A stretch of 64,000 bases of DNA from Massilia cavernae (lineage in GTDB: Bacteria > Pseudomonadota > Gammaproteobacteria > Burkholderiales > Burkholderiaceae_D), in NCBI RefSeq assembly GCF_003590855.1, contig NZ_QYUP01000124.1, positions 1 to 64,000 of the forward strand, read 5' to 3'. Each line of letters begins with the position of its first letter. The first letter of the stretch is position 1. Under the pieces are notes generated by a model. It did no database searches. It saw only the letters and a program-made list of their open reading frames with translations, and was not told the DNA's origin. This document shows, one piece after another, positions 37,857 to 48,513 of the stretch. A program made the translations under genes and the position numbers.

Positions 37857-38678
37857 ATGGGACAGAAGATTCATCCAACAGGCTTCCGCCTGTCAGTAAC
37901 CCGTAACTGGGCTTCGCGCTGGTATGCAGGCAATGGCAACTTTGCCTCGATGCTGAACGAAGACCTCAAGGCACGCGCGTTCCTGAAAAAGAAACTGAAG
38001 AACGCTTCGGTTGGCCGCATCGTCATCGAGCGTCCTGCAAAGAACGCACGCTTCACGATCTACAGCTCGCGCCCAGGCGTGGTCATTGGTAAAAAAGGCG
38101 AAGACATCGAAGTACTGAAGTCGTCGCTGACCAAGATCATGGGCGTGCCTGTGCACGTGAACATCGAAGAGATCCGCAAGCCGGAAATCGACTCGCAGCT
38201 GATCGCCGACTCGATCTCGCAGCAGCTGGAAAAGCGCATCATGTTCCGCCGCGCAATGAAGCGCGCAATGCAAAACGCAATGCGCCTCGGTGCCCTCGGT
38301 ATCAAGATCATGTCTTCCGGCCGCCTGAACGGTATCGAAATCGCCCGTACCGAGTGGTATCGCGAAGGTCGTGTGCCTCTGCACACCCTGCGCGCCGATA
38401 TCGACTATGGCACCAGCGAAGCTTCGACCACCTACGGCATCATCGGTGTCAAGGTCTGGGTTTACAAAGGTGACCGTTCGGCCACCGGCGAAGCTCCGGT
38501 CATCGAGACGCCTGCTGACGAGAAGAAGACCCGCGGTCCGCGCCGTGACGATGGTAAGCCAGCCGGCCGTCCACGTCCTGCCGGTGCCAAAACCCCAGCT
38601 GCGCCTGGCGTCCGTGCCCGTCCTGCCGTCAAGGTAGCGCCGGCTGCCGCTGCACCAGCTGAGAAAGCAGGAGAATAA
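37857..38678 (+). CDS. rpsC: 30S ribosomal protein S3
   Basis: 273 residues; part of the mRNA entry helicase of the 30S subunit. It has the KH domain with GKKG in [17 protein letters not shown] and the S3 C-terminal domain [15 protein letters not shown]-like (here [17 protein letters not shown]). Residues after about 215 form a K/R/P/A-rich tail that makes it longer than the E. coli protein (233 residues), as is common in betaproteobacteria. Confidence 0.97.
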   Translation: MGQKIHPTGFRLSVTRNWASRWYAGNGNFASMLNEDLKARAFLKKKLKNASVGRIVIERPAKNARFTIYSSRPGVVIGKKGEDIEVLKSSLTKIMGVPVHVNIEEIRKPEIDSQLIADSISQQLEKRIMFRRAMKRAMQNAMRLGALGIKIMSSGRLNGIEIARTEWYREGRVPLHTLRADIDYGTSEASTTYGIIGVKVWVYKGDRSATGEAPVIETPADEKKTRGPRRDDGKPAGRPRPAGAKTPAAPGVRARPAVKVAPAAAAPAEKAGE

Positions 38679-38680
38679 TC

Positions 38681-39100
38681 ATGCTGCAACCAGCACGCAG
38701 AAAATACCGTAAAGAGCAGAAAGGCCGTAACACCGGCATTTCGCACACCGCCGGCACTTCCGTGTCGTTCGGCGAATTCGGCCTGAAGGCAGTTGCCCGC
38801 GGCCGTATCACCGCGCGCCAGATCGAGTCCGCACGTCGCGCCATGACCCGTCACATCAAGCGTGGCGGCCGTATCTGGATTCGTGTGTTCCCGGACAAGC
38901 CGATCTCGAACAAGCCTGCCGAAGTCCGTATGGGTAACGGTAAGGGCAACCCGGAGTACTACGTTGCGGAAATCCGCCCGGGCAAGGTCCTGTACGAGAT
39001 GGACGGTGTTGCAGAAGAACTGGCACGCGAAGCGTTCCGCCTGGCTGCTGCCAAACTGCCACTGGCAACGACTTTCGTCGTGCGCCAGGTCGGCCAATAA
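38681..39100 (+). CDS. rplP: 50S ribosomal protein L16
   Basis: 139 residues starting [16 protein letters not shown]; organises the A-site tRNA elbow region of 23S rRNA. The [18 protein letters not shown] segment is typical. It begins 2 nt after rpsC. Confidence 0.97.
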   Translation: MLQPARRKYRKEQKGRNTGISHTAGTSVSFGEFGLKAVARGRITARQIESARRAMTRHIKRGGRIWIRVFPDKPISNKPAEVRMGNGKGNPEYYVAEIRPGKVLYEMDGVAEELAREAFRLAAAKLPLATTFVVRQVGQ

Positions 39101-39112
39101 AAGGAGTTGTCA

Positions 39113-39301
39113 ATGAATGCAAAAGAACTCCGCGGCAAAGACCAGGAAGCTCTGCAAAAAGAGCTGAATGAGTTGTTGAAGGCCCAGTTCGGCCTGCGCA
39201 TGCAAATCGCTACGCAGCAGCTGAGCAACACTTCCCAGCTCAAGAAGGTACGCCGCGATATCGCGCGTGTGAAGACCGTTATGAACTCGAAGGAAGCCTA
39301 A
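39113..39301 (+). CDS. rpmC: 50S ribosomal protein L29
   Basis: 62 residues ([20 protein letters not shown] onward); helical-hairpin protein at the tunnel exit. The ATG at 39113 has AAGGAG at 39101-39106, 6 nt away. A TTG at 39107 is in frame but would abut the ribosome-binding site. Its stop overlaps rpsQ (TAATG). Confidence 0.94.
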   Translation: MNAKELRGKDQEALQKELNELLKAQFGLRMQIATQQLSNTSQLKKVRRDIARVKTVMNSKEA

Positions 39302-39573
39302 TGAACGACACTACCAAACTTGCGCTGAAGCGTACGCTGGTCGGTAAAGTGGTTTCCGACAAGATGGACAAGACTGTCACCGTCCTGATCGAGCGTCACG
39401 TCAAGCACCCGCTGTACGGCAAGATCATCATGCGTTCGAACAAGTATCACGCGCATGACGAGACCAACTCGGCCAAGACCGGTGACACGGTTGAAATCCA
39501 GGAAGGTCGCCCGATCTCGAAGACCAAGGCATGGACCGTCACCAAGGTTGTACAAGTAGCCCAGGTGCTGTAA
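39301..39573 (+). CDS. rpsQ: 30S ribosomal protein S17
   Basis: 90 residues with [18 protein letters not shown] and [18 protein letters not shown]; an early-assembly OB-fold protein of the 30S body. It is the last gene before a 273-nt gap with the next promoter, so it ends the S10 transcript section as in E. coli. Confidence 0.97.
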   Translation: MNDTTKLALKRTLVGKVVSDKMDKTVTVLIERHVKHPLYGKIIMRSNKYHAHDETNSAKTGDTVEIQEGRPISKTKAWTVTKVVQVAQVL

Positions 39574-39634
39574 ATGCCTTACCCCGGAAGTGCGGAAGCG
39601 TCTGACGCTTTCGTGCAACCGGTATAAATTGTTC

Positions 39635-39670
39635 TTGCGGGCCCGCCAGTATTCTGCGATACTAGCGGGC
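39635..39670 (+). promoter_or_regulatory. spc-operon promoter with overlapping hairpin
   Basis: TTGCGG (39635-39640) and GATACT (39658-39663) are 17 bp apart. The same bases form a hairpin: GCCCGC (39641-39646) with GCGGGC (39665-39670) and AGTAT with ATACT, one mismatch. The 16 bases from 39659 match the rplC promoter region 34709-34724 at 15 positions. The leader to rplN is about 175 nt. Confidence 0.65.
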
Positions 39671-39846
39671 TTCGTTCATGTATTGCCGCATTTTTAGTCA
39701 CCCCGGTGTAAGCGGCCTGAACCGAAACGTTACTGGAAAGTCCATCACCCAATCAGCAGCTCCAGCAGGAGTTACTGGCGGGACCAAGACTGACCGCAGG
39801 CCCACGCTGTGGGGTTTCTTCGGCTTAAGTTGGGAAAGAGAATACT

Positions 39847-40215
39847 ATGATTCAAACTGAAAGCCGGCTCGAAGTGGCCGACAATACTGGTGCCAAAGAA
39901 GTCATGTGCATCAAGGTATTGGGCGGTTCCAAGCGCCGTTATGCTGGCATTGGCGACGTGATCAAGGTAACCATCAAGGTTGCTGCGCCACGCGGCCGTG
40001 TCAAAAAAGGTGAAATTTATAACGCCGTGGTTGTGCGTACCGCTAAAGGTGTGCGCCGCCAAGACGGTTCGCTGGTGAAGTTCGACGGCAACGCCGCCGT
40101 TCTGCTGAACGCCAAGCTCGAACCGATCGGTACCCGTATTTTTGGACCAGTCACGCGCGAACTGCGTACTGAGAAGTTCATGAAGATCGTGTCCCTGGCA
40201 CCTGAAGTTCTGTAA
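39847..40215 (+). CDS. rplN: 50S ribosomal protein L14
   Basis: 122 residues beginning [19 protein letters not shown]; forms intersubunit bridges with 16S rRNA and is the site of RsfS binding in other bacteria. First gene of the spc operon, behind its own promoter. rplX follows after 9 nt. Confidence 0.98.
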   Translation: MIQTESRLEVADNTGAKEVMCIKVLGGSKRRYAGIGDVIKVTIKVAAPRGRVKKGEIYNAVVVRTAKGVRRQDGSLVKFDGNAAVLLNAKLEPIGTRIFGPVTRELRTEKFMKIVSLAPEVL

Positions 40216-40224
40216 GGAGTCGTA

Positions 40225-40539
40225 ATGGATAAGATTCGTAAAAACGACGAAGTCATCGTTCTGACCGGCAAAGACAAGGGCAAGCGTGGCGTGGTTCAGA
40301 AGCGTGTAGACGCTGAACACGTCGTGGTTGAAGGCGTCAACGTCGCTAAAAAAGCGACCAAGCCTAACCCAATGACCGGCGTAACTGGTGGTATCGTCGA
40401 TAAGACTATGCCGATTCACGTGTCCAACGTTGCCCTGTTCAATGCAGCGACTGGCAAGGCAGACCGCGTAGGCTTCAAAGACGTAGACGGCAAGAAAGTC
40501 CGCGTTTACAAGTCCTCCGGCGAAGTAGTGAAGGTTTAA
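40225..40539 (+). CDS. rplX: 50S ribosomal protein L24
   Basis: 104 residues with the KOW motif near the start ([20 protein letters not shown]); assembly initiator of the 50S subunit. It ends 2 nt before rplE. Confidence 0.97.
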   Translation: MDKIRKNDEVIVLTGKDKGKRGVVQKRVDAEHVVVEGVNVAKKATKPNPMTGVTGGIVDKTMPIHVSNVALFNAATGKADRVGFKDVDGKKVRVYKSSGEVVKV

Positions 40540-40541
40540 TC

Positions 40542-41081
40542 ATGGCCCGTCTCCAGCAAATCTACAAAGACAAGGTTGTTGCCGACCTGGTAGCCAAGTT
40601 CGGCTACAAATCGGCAATGGAAGTGCCGCGCCTGACCAAGATCACCCTGAACATGGGTCTCTCGGAAGCCGTCGCCGACAAGAAGATCATTGAGCACGCA
40701 GTGGGCGACCTGACCAAGATCGCCGGCCAGAAGCCAGTGATCACCAAGGCGCGCAAGGCAATCGCAGGTTTCAAGATCCGCGAAGGCTACCCGATCGGTA
40801 CCATGGTCACCCTGCGTGGCGCTCGCATGTACGAGTTCCTGGATCGTCTGATCACCGTGGCCCTGCCGCGCGTGCGTGACTTCCGTGGTGTCAATGGCAA
40901 ATCGTTCGACGGTCGTGGCAACTACAACATCGGCGTCAAGGAACAGATCATCTTCCCTGAAATCGAGTACGACAAGATCGACGCGCTGCGTGGCATGAAC
41001 ATCTCGATCACCACCACCGCGAAGACCGACGACGAAGCGAAAGCTCTGCTCGCCGCCTTTAAATTCCCGTTCAGGAACTAA
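40542..41081 (+). CDS. rplE: 50S ribosomal protein L5
   Basis: 179 residues; binds 5S rRNA and the P-site tRNA in the central protuberance. [36 protein letters not shown] and [18 protein letters not shown] are conserved. Confidence 0.98.
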   Translation: MARLQQIYKDKVVADLVAKFGYKSAMEVPRLTKITLNMGLSEAVADKKIIEHAVGDLTKIAGQKPVITKARKAIAGFKIREGYPIGTMVTLRGARMYEFLDRLITVALPRVRDFRGVNGKSFDGRGNYNIGVKEQIIFPEIEYDKIDALRGMNISITTTAKTDDEAKALLAAFKFPFRN

Positions 41082-41087
41082 TAGATC

Positions 41088-41393
41088 ATGGCAAAACTCG
41101 CACTGATTAACCGTGAACAGAAGCGTGCAGACCTGGTGGAGAAATTCGCCGCAAAGCGTGCCGCTCTGAAGGCCATCATCGATGACCAGTCCAAGTCGGA
41201 AGAAGAGCGTTATGAAGCTCGTCTGAAGTTGCAGGCCCTGCCGCGCAACTCGGCCCCGACCCGCCAGCGTAACCGCTGCGCAGTGACCGGCCGTCCACGT
41301 GGCACGTTCCGTAAATTCGGTCTGGCCCGTATCAAGCTCCGTGAATTTGCCATGCGTGGCGAGATTCCGGGTATGACTAAAGCAAGCTGGTAA
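41088..41393 (+). CDS. rpsN: 30S ribosomal protein S14 (zinc-independent form)
   Basis: 101 residues, the long form. The region [20 protein letters not shown] has only one Cys, so it lacks the zinc knuckle of the short form. Head protein near S3 and S10. Starts 6 nt after rplE. Confidence 0.97.
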   Translation: MAKLALINREQKRADLVEKFAAKRAALKAIIDDQSKSEEERYEARLKLQALPRNSAPTRQRNRCAVTGRPRGTFRKFGLARIKLREFAMRGEIPGMTKASW

Positions 41394-41407
41394 TAGGAGA
41401 ATATGCA

Positions 41408-41803
41408 ATGAGTATGAGCGATCCTATCGCCGATATGCTGACCCGCATCCGCAATGCGCAAGGTGTTCAGAAGACGACCGTGGCCATGCCATCGTCGAAA
41501 GTGAAGATTGCAATTGCCAACGTCCTCAAGGACGAGGGTTACATTGAAGATTTCGCCGTCACCGAAGAAGGTGGCAAAGCGGAACTGAAGATCGGTTTGA
41601 AGTATTACGTAGGCCGTCCGGTCATCGAGCGCCTCGAGCGCGTTTCCCGTCCAGGGCTGCGCGTCTACAAGGGCAAAGATGAAATCCCGAGCGTCATGAA
41701 TGGCTTGGGCGTGGCGATCGTGTCGACCCCGCAAGGCGTCATGACGGACCGCAAAGCGCGCGCCACCGGTGTCGGCGGCGAAGTGATTTGCTACGTGGCT
41801 TAA
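41408..41803 (+). CDS. rpsH: 30S ribosomal protein S8
   Basis: 131 residues, [17 protein letters not shown] at the start; binds the central domain of 16S rRNA and represses the spc operon in E. coli by binding the rplE region. A second ATG two codons later (41414) is possible. Ends [10 protein letters not shown] as expected. Confidence 0.97.
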   Translation: MSMSDPIADMLTRIRNAQGVQKTTVAMPSSKVKIAIANVLKDEGYIEDFAVTEEGGKAELKIGLKYYVGRPVIERLERVSRPGLRVYKGKDEIPSVMNGLGVAIVSTPQGVMTDRKARATGVGGEVICYVA

Positions 41804-41813
41804 GGAGTAGACG

Positions 41814-42347
41814 ATGTCTCGAGTAGCTAAGATGCCAATCGCTGTCCCAGCTGGCGCCGAAGTGGCGATCACTGCAGCAGCGATCACGGTCAAGGGCCCG
41901 CTGGGCACCCTGACCCAGAGCCTGAATGGCCTGGTAAAAGTAGAAAACAAAGACAACACGCTGACCTTCGACGTCGTCGACGACAGCCGTGAGTCGAATG
42001 CGATGTCCGGCACCTTGCGTGCCCTGGTCAACAATATGGTGACCGGCGTGACCAAAGGCTTCGAGAAGAAGCTGTCCCTGGTGGGCGTGGGCTACAAGGC
42101 CCAGGCTGCCGGCGACAAGCTGAACCTCTCGCTGGGTTTCTCGCATCCAGTTGCACACGCGATGCCGGAAGGCGTCACCGCAACCACCCCAACCCCGACC
42201 GAAATCATCATCAAGGGTATCGATCGTCAAAAGGTTGGCCAGGTTGCCGCTGAAGTGCGTGCTTACCGCTCCCCTGAGCCTTACAAGGGCAAGGGCGTCC
42301 GCTATGTGGACGAAGTGGTTAAGCTTAAAGAAACCAAGAAGAAATAA
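41814..42347 (+). CDS. rplF: 50S ribosomal protein L6
   Basis: 177 residues, two repeated alpha/beta domains near the factor-binding site (sarcin-ricin loop). Typical [22 protein letters not shown] and [19 protein letters not shown]. Spaced 10 nt after rpsH. Confidence 0.97.
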   Translation: MSRVAKMPIAVPAGAEVAITAAAITVKGPLGTLTQSLNGLVKVENKDNTLTFDVVDDSRESNAMSGTLRALVNNMVTGVTKGFEKKLSLVGVGYKAQAAGDKLNLSLGFSHPVAHAMPEGVTATTPTPTEIIIKGIDRQKVGQVAAEVRAYRSPEPYKGKGVRYVDEVVKLKETKKK

Positions 42348-42358
42348 TAGGGCCGACC

Positions 42359-42721
42359 ATGGACAAGAAAGAATCACGTCTGCGTCGTGGACGCCAGACC
42401 CGCATCAAGATCGCCCAGCTTGGCGTGAACCGCCTGTCGGTACACCGCACCAACCTGCACATCTATGCGAACCTGATCTCCCCGGACGCGAAAGTGCTCG
42501 TTTCGGCTTCGACCCTCGAAGCCGAAGTGCGCGCCGAGCTGGCTGGCCAGTCGGGCAAGGGCGGCAATGCCGCCGCTGCCGCCCTGGTAGGCAAGCGCGT
42601 TGCGGAAAAAGCACTGAAAGCCGGAATCACCGAAGTAGCGTTCGACCGCTCGGGTTTCCGTTACCACGGCCGTGTGAAGGCGCTGGCGGAAGCCGCGCGT
42701 GAAGCCGGTCTGAAGTTCTAA
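42359..42721 (+). CDS. rplR: 50S ribosomal protein L18
   Basis: 120 residues; 5S rRNA-binding protein of the central protuberance. [20 protein letters not shown] and [17 protein letters not shown]-like ending (here [20 protein letters not shown]) identify it. Confidence 0.97.
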   Translation: MDKKESRLRRGRQTRIKIAQLGVNRLSVHRTNLHIYANLISPDAKVLVSASTLEAEVRAELAGQSGKGGNAAAAALVGKRVAEKALKAGITEVAFDRSGFRYHGRVKALAEAAREAGLKF

Positions 42722-42733
42722 GGAAGAATCGTC

Positions 42734-43252
42734 ATGGCAAAAATGCAAGCGAAAATGCAAAGCGACAAGCCGGATGATGGCATGCGCGAAAAAATGATCG
42801 CGATCAACCGCGTGACCAAAGTGGTCAAGGGTGGTCGTATCATGGGTTTTGCGGCACTGACCGTAGTTGGTGACGGCGATGGCCGCATCGGCATGGGCAA
42901 GGGCAAGTCGAAGGAAGTACCGGTCGGTGTGCAGAAGGCAATGGAAGAAGCCCGCCGCAACCTGATCAAGGTACCGCTCAAGAACGGCACCCTGCACCAC
43001 ACCGTTTCGGGCCGCCACGGCGCCTCGAAGGTGATGATGTCCCCGGCCAAGCCAGGTACTGGCGTGATCGCCGGCGGTGCAATGCGCGCTATCTTCGAAG
43101 TGATGGGCGTAACCGATGTGGTCGCGAAGTCCACCGGTTCGTCGAATCCTTACAACCTCGTCCGCGCGACGCTGGATGGCCTGTCGAAGATGAGCACCGC
43201 TTCCGACATCGCCGCCAAGCGTGGCAAGTCGGTCGAAGACATCCTGGGCTAA
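42734..43252 (+). CDS. rpsE: 30S ribosomal protein S5
   Basis: 172 residues; part of the mRNA entry and accuracy centre. The spectinomycin loop region [20 protein letters not shown] is unaltered in form, and [20 protein letters not shown] follows. Rpm D follows after 10 nt. Confidence 0.97.
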   Translation: MAKMQAKMQSDKPDDGMREKMIAINRVTKVVKGGRIMGFAALTVVGDGDGRIGMGKGKSKEVPVGVQKAMEEARRNLIKVPLKNGTLHHTVSGRHGASKVMMSPAKPGTGVIAGGAMRAIFEVMGVTDVVAKSTGSSNPYNLVRATLDGLSKMSTASDIAAKRGKSVEDILG

Positions 43253-43262
43253 GGTGAAGACA

Positions 43263-43442
43263 ATGGCAAACACCATCAAAGTACAACTGGTCAAGGGCCT
43301 GATCGGCACCAAGCAGGATCACCGCGCCACCGTGCGTGGCCTGGGCCTGCGTCGTGTCAACTCGGTCTCCGAGCTGCAGGACACCCCATCCGTGCGCGGC
43401 ATGATCAACAAAGTCTCGTACCTCGTGAAAGTTGTCTCTTAA
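43263..43442 (+). CDS. rpmD: 50S ribosomal protein L30
   Basis: 59 residues from ATG 43263 ([20 protein letters not shown]). A longer in-frame start upstream lies inside rpsE and has no family support. Ferredoxin-like fold protein of the 50S subunit. The ending VSYLVKVVS is normal. Confidence 0.95.
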   Translation: MANTIKVQLVKGLIGTKQDHRATVRGLGLRRVNSVSELQDTPSVRGMINKVSYLVKVVS

Positions 43443-43473
43443 GCGCCTGTCGCTGACGAGAACGGAGAAAACA

Positions 43474-43905
43474 ATGGAATTGAACACAATCCAACCAGCC
43501 GAAGGCGCCAAGCACTACAAGCGCCGCGTCGGCCGCGGTATCGGTTCGGGCCTGGGCAAGACCGCGGGTCGCGGCCACAAGGGCCAGAAGTCGCGTTCGG
43601 GCGGCTTCCACAAGGTCGGCTTCGAAGGCGGTCAGATGCCTCTGCAGCGCCGTCTGCCTAAGCGCGGTTTCAAGTCGCTCAACGCCACCTTCAAAGCTGA
43701 AGTGCGCCTGTCCGACCTGAACAACCTGCCTGTCGGCGACGTCGACATCCTGGTTCTGAAGCAAGCAGGCATCCTGCCAGTGCTGGCGCGCGACGTGCGC
43801 GTCATCCTGTCCGGCGAAGTCACCAAGGCGGTGAACCTCAAGGGCCTGAAGGCAACGGCGGGCGCGAAAGCGGCAATCGAAGCAGCCGGCGGCTCGGTCG
43901 CTTAA
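43474..43905 (+). CDS. rplO: 50S ribosomal protein L15
   Basis: 143 residues from ATG 43474 ([20 protein letters not shown]) with GGAGAA upstream; the earlier in-frame start at 43432 overlaps rpmD and is unlikely. The glycine/arginine-rich N-terminal arm ([18 protein letters not shown]) threads into 23S rRNA. Confidence 0.96.
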   Translation: MELNTIQPAEGAKHYKRRVGRGIGSGLGKTAGRGHKGQKSRSGGFHKVGFEGGQMPLQRRLPKRGFKSLNATFKAEVRLSDLNNLPVGDVDILVLKQAGILPVLARDVRVILSGEVTKAVNLKGLKATAGAKAAIEAAGGSVA

Positions 43906-43937
43906 GTTGCAGCCTAACAGCTTGATCGGAGCATAAA

Positions 43938-45272
43938 GTGGCGACTAATTCACAACTCGGTAAAAGTGCAGCGTCTGGTTTCCCTTGGGGCCGGCTGTGG
44001 TTTTTGCTTGGCGCATTGGTCGTGTACCGCATCGGTGCCCATGTCCCCGTACCGGGCATCGACCCGGTACAGCTGGCATCGCTGTTCAAGCAGAACGAGG
44101 GCGGCATCCTGGGCATGTTCAACATGTTCTCGGGTGGCGCGCTGGAACGCTTCACGGTTTTTGCGCTCGGCATCATGCCGTACATTTCGGCCTCGATCAT
44201 CATGCAGCTGGCGTCCATCGTGTCGCCCCAGCTGGAAGCACTGAAGAAAGAGGGCGAGGCAGGACGCCGCAAGATCACCCAGTACACCCGCTACTTCACG
44301 GTGGCGCTGGCACTGTTCCAGGCCTTCGGCATCGCCGTCGCGCTTGAGTCGCAGGCCGGACTGGTCATCGATCCTGGCATGGCATTCCGCTTCGTGACCG
44401 TGGTCACCCTGTTGACGGGTACCATGTTCCTGATGTGGCTCGGCGAGCAGATCACTGAGCGTGGTTTGGGCAACGGTATCTCGATCATCATTTTTGCCGG
44501 TATCGCAGCAGGTCTGCCGTCGGCGCTGGGTGGCTTGTTCTCCCTGGTGTCCACCGGTTCGATCTCGAGCCTGGCAGCGATCTTCATCGTGGTGCTGGTG
44601 GCTTTGGTTACTTACCTTGTCGTGTTCGTCGAACGCGGCCAGCGCAAGATCCTGGTCAACTATGCGAAACGCCAGGTCGGCAACAAGGTGTACGGCGGCC
44701 AAACCAGCCACCTGCCCCTGAAGCTGAACATGGCAGGCGTGATCCCGCCGATCTTTGCATCGTCGATCATCCTGTTCCCGGCGACCATCGTGGACTGGTT
44801 CACGCGCGGCAAGGATTCGACTTCGCCGGTGATCGGCTTCCTGAAGGACCTGGCGGCTTCGCTGGGACCTGGCGAACCGATCCATGCGTTGCTGTATGCG
44901 GTAGCCATCGTATTCTTCTGTTTCTTCTACACCGCGCTGGTATTCAACAGCAAGGAAACAGCGGACAACTTGAAGAAGAGCGGCGCCTTCGTTCCCGGGA
45001 TCCGTCCTGGCGAGCAGACCGCGCGCTACATCGACAAGATCCTGATGCGCCTGACCTTGGCTGGTGCCGTCTACATTACGGCCGTCTGCTTGTTGCCTGA
45101 ATTTATGCAAGCCCAATGGAAAGTGCCATTCTACTTTGGCGGTACTTCCCTGTTGATTATTGTGGTTGTCACCATGGACTTCATGGCGCAAGTACAGAAC
45201 TACGTCATGTCGCAGCAATATGAATCGCTGCTGCGCAAGGCAAATTTCAAGGGCGGAATCCCGACGCGATAA
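43938..45272 (+). CDS. secY: Preprotein translocase subunit SecY
   Basis: 444 residues, ten membrane helices; the protein-conducting channel with SecE and SecG. It starts at GTG 43938 ([17 protein letters not shown]). Conserved parts include [20 protein letters not shown] with the plug region after it, GGAL near [14 protein letters not shown] and the cytoplasmic loop [16 protein letters not shown]. Last large gene of the spc operon. The modest leader spacing (32 nt) and GTG start may lower its output. Confidence 0.97.
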   Translation: MATNSQLGKSAASGFPWGRLWFLLGALVVYRIGAHVPVPGIDPVQLASLFKQNEGGILGMFNMFSGGALERFTVFALGIMPYISASIIMQLASIVSPQLEALKKEGEAGRRKITQYTRYFTVALALFQAFGIAVALESQAGLVIDPGMAFRFVTVVTLLTGTMFLMWLGEQITERGLGNGISIIIFAGIAAGLPSALGGLFSLVSTGSISSLAAIFIVVLVALVTYLVVFVERGQRKILVNYAKRQVGNKVYGGQTSHLPLKLNMAGVIPPIFASSIILFPATIVDWFTRGKDSTSPVIGFLKDLAASLGPGEPIHALLYAVAIVFFCFFYTALVFNSKETADNLKKSGAFVPGIRPGEQTARYIDKILMRLTLAGAVYITAVCLLPEFMQAQWKVPFYFGGTSLLIIVVVTMDFMAQVQNYVMSQQYESLLRKANFKGGIPTR

Positions 45273-45309
45273 GCAATTGCTTACCGCGAACCAGGAGTGC
45301 ACAAACCGA

Positions 45310-45528
45310 ATGGCAAAAGACGACGTCATCCAAATGCAGGGCGAGATTCTCGAGAATCTGCCGAATGCAACGTTTCGAGTGAAGCTGGAAAACGGGCACG
45401 TGGTGCTCGGACACATCTCGGGTAAAATGCGGATGAACTATATCCGCATTCTCCCCGGCGACAAAGTAACGGTGGAGTTGACGCCTTACGACCTGTCCCG
45501 GGCCCGCATTGTGTTCCGGACCAAGTAA
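45310..45528 (+). CDS. infA: Translation initiation factor IF-1
   Basis: 72 residues ([20 protein letters not shown] onward), a single OB fold that occupies the A site during initiation. The ATG is at 45310; the longer in-frame stretch upstream lies inside secY. Location between secY and rpmJ is usual in betaproteobacteria. Confidence 0.97.
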   Translation: MAKDDVIQMQGEILENLPNATFRVKLENGHVVLGHISGKMRMNYIRILPGDKVTVELTPYDLSRARIVFRTK

Positions 45529-45568
45529 ACAATTTAAGTAACTGAACCAATCCAAAGAGAGTGCAAAA

Positions 45569-45682
45569 ATGAAAGTTCTCGCATCAGTCAAGCGGATCTG
45601 CCGCAACTGCAAAGTTATCAAGCGCAAAGGTGTGGTCCGCGTAATCTGCGTCGAACCGCGTCACAAGCAGCGTCAAGGTTAA
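45569..45682 (+). CDS. rpmJ: 50S ribosomal protein L36 (zinc form)
   Basis: 37 residues, [20 protein letters not shown] onward. Cys11, Cys14, Cys27 and His32 make a complete zinc ribbon, so this is the zinc-dependent type. It is too short for many gene finders. Located between infA and rpsM. Confidence 0.95.
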   Translation: MKVLASVKRICRNCKVIKRKGVVRVICVEPRHKQRQG

Positions 45683-45709
45683 TTAACGTTATTTATTGAG
45701 GAATAACGA

Positions 45710-46075
45710 ATGGCACGTATTGCAGGGGTTAATATCCCAAATCATCAGCACACCGTAATCGGCCTTACCGCCATCTACGGTATCGGCCGTCCTCGCTCGC
45801 AGAAGATCTGCGCCGAGACCGGTGTACCGACCAACAAGAAGGTCAAGGACCTGGACGACTCCGAACTGGAAAAGCTGCGTGACGCAGTTGGCTCGTTCGT
45901 AGTTGAAGGCGATCTGCGCCGTGAGCTCTCCATGAACATCAAGCGTTTGATGGACCTGGGTTGCTACCGCGGCATGCGTCACCGCAAGGGCCTGCCAGTG
46001 CGCGGTCAGCGTACCCGCACCAATGCTCGTACTCGCAAGGGTCCGCGCAAGGCCGCACAATCGCTCAAGAAATAA
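45710..46075 (+). CDS. rpsM: 30S ribosomal protein S13
   Basis: 121 residues; head protein that contacts the P-site tRNA and forms bridges to 50[21 protein letters not shown] and [20 protein letters not shown] are typical. First gene of the alpha operon, though no clear promoter lies in the 27-nt gap. Confidence 0.98.
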   Translation: MARIAGVNIPNHQHTVIGLTAIYGIGRPRSQKICAETGVPTNKKVKDLDDSELEKLRDAVGSFVVEGDLRRELSMNIKRLMDLGCYRGMRHRKGLPVRGQRTRTNARTRKGPRKAAQSLKK

Positions 46076-46089
46076 TCTAGGAAACGACC

Positions 46090-46494
46090 ATGGCTAAGCA
46101 ACAAAGCAGCGCCGCAGCAGCGCGCGTACGCAAAAAAGTTAAGAAGAACGTCGCCGAAGGTATCGCACACGTGCACGCTTCGTTCAACAACACCATCATC
46201 ACGATCACCGATCGCCAGGGCAATGCCCTGTCGTGGGCGACGTCCGGCGGTGCTGGCTTCAAGGGTTCGCGCAAATCGACCCCGTTCGCAGCGCAGGTTG
46301 CGGCTGAAGCGGCAGGCAAGGTCGCTGTCGAGTGCGGCGTGAAGAACCTGGAAGTGCGTATCAAGGGCCCAGGCCCAGGTCGCGAATCCGCGGTTCGCGC
46401 TTTGAACAACCTGGGTATCAAGATCACCGAGATCCAGGACGTGACGCCAGTTCCGCACAACGGCTGCCGTCCACCGAAGCGTCGTCGCATCTAA
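46090..46494 (+). CDS. rpsK: 30S ribosomal protein S11
   Basis: 134 residues; platform protein near the E-site. [20 protein letters not shown] and [18 protein letters not shown] mark the family. A 230-nt gap separates it from rpsD. Confidence 0.98.
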   Translation: MAKQQSSAAAARVRKKVKKNVAEGIAHVHASFNNTIITITDRQGNALSWATSGGAGFKGSRKSTPFAAQVAAEAAGKVAVECGVKNLEVRIKGPGPGRESAVRALNNLGIKITEIQDVTPVPHNGCRPPKRRRI

Positions 46495-46592
46495 ATAACG
46501 GTTGGCGAGGTTCGCTTCGTCGCCTGTTGTTTAATGGCCGCGCAATACGGCTGTTCGTTGAAGAAGATCGCCGGTGCAGTGTCCGAATAGGA

Positions 46593-46605
46593 TATACTGC
46601 CCGGC
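46593..46605 (+). promoter_or_regulatory. Candidate -10 and GC-rich discriminator before rpsD
   Basis: TATACT at 46593-46598 followed by GCCCGGC resembles the rplC and rplN promoters of this window, but no good -35 stands at 16-18 bp. It lies in the 230-nt rpsK-rpsD gap, which also has the inverted repeat GGCGA/TCGCC near 46504-46524. The region could also contain the S4-binding leader. Confidence 0.35.
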
Positions 46606-46724
46606 TATTGTCGCCTGCCGTGCACATGCACGCGGGCTTTAAGCCACGTCCGGCCCGCAGGGAATCGGACTAGCGCCTGTCGCCATGATGGTGTCGGGGC
46701 GTCATAATTTATAAAGGAAGTATT

Positions 46725-47348
46725 GTGGCACGTTATATCGGACCAAAAGCAAAACTGTCCCGCCGCGAAGGCACGGACCTGTTCCTCAAGAGCGCACGCC
46801 GCTCCCTCGATTCGAAGTGCAAGCTGGACGTCAAGCCAGGCCAGCACGGTGTCAAGTCGGGTGCCCGCACCTCGGACTACGGCAACCAGCTGCGCGAAAA
46901 GCAGAAGGTCAAGCGCATGTACGGCATCCTCGAGCGCCAGTTCCGCCGCTACTTCGCTGAAGCGAACCGCCGCAAGGGCAACACCGGCGAAACGCTGCTG
47001 CGCCTGCTGGAATCGCGTCTCGACAACGTCTGCTACCGCATGGGCTTTGGCTCGACCCGCGCCGAAGCGCGCCAGCTGGTCAGCCACAAGGCATTCACCG
47101 TGAACGGTAACGTCGTCAACATCGCTTCCTACGCAGTCAAGACCGGCGACGTCATCGCCGTGCGCGAAAAGGCCAAGAAGCAGGTTCGTATCGTCGAAGC
47201 ACTGTCGCTGGCTGAACAGGGCGGCATGCCAAGCTGGGTGTCGGTCGACAGCAAGAAGATGGAAGGTACCTTCCGTTCGTTCCCAGAGCGTAACGAGATC
47301 GCTAACGACGTCAACGAAGCGCTGATCGTCGAACTGTACTCGCGTTAA
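46725..47348 (+). CDS. rpsD: 30S ribosomal protein S4
   Basis: 207 residues; 16S rRNA assembly initiator, accuracy factor, and autoregulator of the alpha operon in E. coli. It starts at GTG 46725 with AAAGGAAG 4 nt before. [19 protein letters not shown] and the S4 RNA-binding domain [20 protein letters not shown] are conserved. Confidence 0.97.
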   Translation: MARYIGPKAKLSRREGTDLFLKSARRSLDSKCKLDVKPGQHGVKSGARTSDYGNQLREKQKVKRMYGILERQFRRYFAEANRRKGNTGETLLRLLESRLDNVCYRMGFGSTRAEARQLVSHKAFTVNGNVVNIASYAVKTGDVIAVREKAKKQVRIVEALSLAEQGGMPSWVSVDSKKMEGTFRSFPERNEIANDVNEALIVELYSR

Positions 47349-47399
47349 TAGCAGTATAAGCACCTTCGTGTTGTTCCTCCCATTGGTCGGAACAACCTC

Positions 47400-47428
47400 C
47401 GCCCGCTCCAACAAGGAGCGGGCGTTTT
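47400..47428 (+). terminator. Terminator-like hairpin between rpsD and rpoA
   Basis: CGCCCGCTCC (47400-47409) and GGAGCGGGCG (47415-47424) form a perfect 10-bp stem with an AACAA loop, followed by TTTT. It sits inside the alpha operon and may reduce rpoA relative to rpsD by partial termination. Confidence 0.6.
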
Positions 47429-47486
47429 CACTAATGCCATCAGCCTTATCGGTGTAATGAGCCGAGGGTATTGAAAAGGACATTTC

Positions 47487-48464
47487 ATGCAAAACAGTTT
47501 GTTGAAGCCACGTATTATCGATGTCGAGGCACTCGCTGCCGGTCACGCCAAAGTCGTGATGGAGCCGTTTGAACGTGGCTATGGCCACACCTTGGGTAAC
47601 GCGTTGCGCCGCGTACTGCTGTCGTCGATGGTCGGCTATGCGCCAACCGAAGTGACGATCGCCGGCGTGGTCCATGAGTACTCGTCGCTGGACGGCGTAC
47701 AGGAAGACGTCGTCGACCTGCTGCTGAACCTCAAGGGCGTGGTATTCAAGGTGCACAACCGCGATTCCGTCACGCTGACCCTGAAGAAGGAAGGCGAAGG
47801 CGCGATCCTGGCATCGGACATCGACCTGCCGCATGACGTCGAACTGATCAACCCGGACCACGTGATCGCTCACCTGACCGCCGGTGGCAAGCTGGACATG
47901 CAGATCAAGGTCGAGAAGGGCCGTGGCTACGTTCCTGGCAATGTGCGCCGCCTGTCGGAAGACACCAACAAGACCATCGGCCGCATCATCCTGGACGCAT
48001 CGTTCTCGCCAGTGCGCCGCGTGTCGTACGCAGTGGAATCGGCCCGTGTCGAACAGCGTACCGACCTGGACAAGCTGATCATCAACATCGAGACCAACGG
48101 CGTCATCACCCCGGAAGAAGCGATCCGCCAGTCGGCACGCGTGCTGGTTGACCAGCTCAACGTGTTCGCTGCGCTGGAAGGCACCGAAGCGGCCGCCGAA
48201 GCACCATCGCGTGCTCCGCTGGTCGATCCGATCCTGCTGCGCCCGGTCGACGACCTGGAACTGACCGTGCGTTCGGCCAACTGCCTGAAAGCAGAAAACA
48301 TCTACTACATCGGCGACCTGATCCAGCGTTCGGAAAACGAACTGCTGAAGACGCCGAACCTGGGCCGCAAGTCCCTGAACGAGATCAAGGAAGTGCTGGC
48401 ATCGCGCGGCCTGACCCTCGGCATGAAGCTGGAAAACTGGCCGCCTGCTGGCCTGGAAAAGTAA
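47487..48464 (+). CDS. rpoA: DNA-directed RNA polymerase alpha subunit
   Basis: 325 residues. The N-terminal dimerisation domain includes [20 protein letters not shown] and [14 protein letters not shown]; the C-terminal domain (about 245-325) binds UP elements and activators, with [19 protein letters not shown] and [18 protein letters not shown]. Full length. Separated from rplQ by 168 nt with two hairpins. Confidence 0.98.
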   Translation: MQNSLLKPRIIDVEALAAGHAKVVMEPFERGYGHTLGNALRRVLLSSMVGYAPTEVTIAGVVHEYSSLDGVQEDVVDLLLNLKGVVFKVHNRDSVTLTLKKEGEGAILASDIDLPHDVELINPDHVIAHLTAGGKLDMQIKVEKGRGYVPGNVRRLSEDTNKTIGRIILDASFSPVRRVSYAVESARVEQRTDLDKLIINIETNGVITPEEAIRQSARVLVDQLNVFAALEGTEAAAEAPSRAPLVDPILLRPVDDLELTVRSANCLKAENIYYIGDLIQRSENELLKTPNLGRKSLNEIKEVLASRGLTLGMKLENWPPAGLEK

Positions 48465-48472
48465 TAGTATTC

Positions 48473-48500
48473 ACCCGAAAGTACAACCCTACTTTCGGGT
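48473..48500 (+). promoter_or_regulatory. Perfect 11-bp hairpin after rpoA
   Basis: ACCCGAAAGTA (48473-48483) and TACTTTCGGGT (48490-48500) pair fully around a six-base loop. It has no U-tract, so it probably protects the rpoA 3' end or is a processing site. Confidence 0.5.
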
Positions 48501-48513
48501 GCGTTCAGCCAAT

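Noticed and set aside
46593-46598. A full sigma-70 promoter for rpsD
   Set aside because: The -10 is good but no acceptable -35 is found at normal spacing, so only a candidate -10 was kept.
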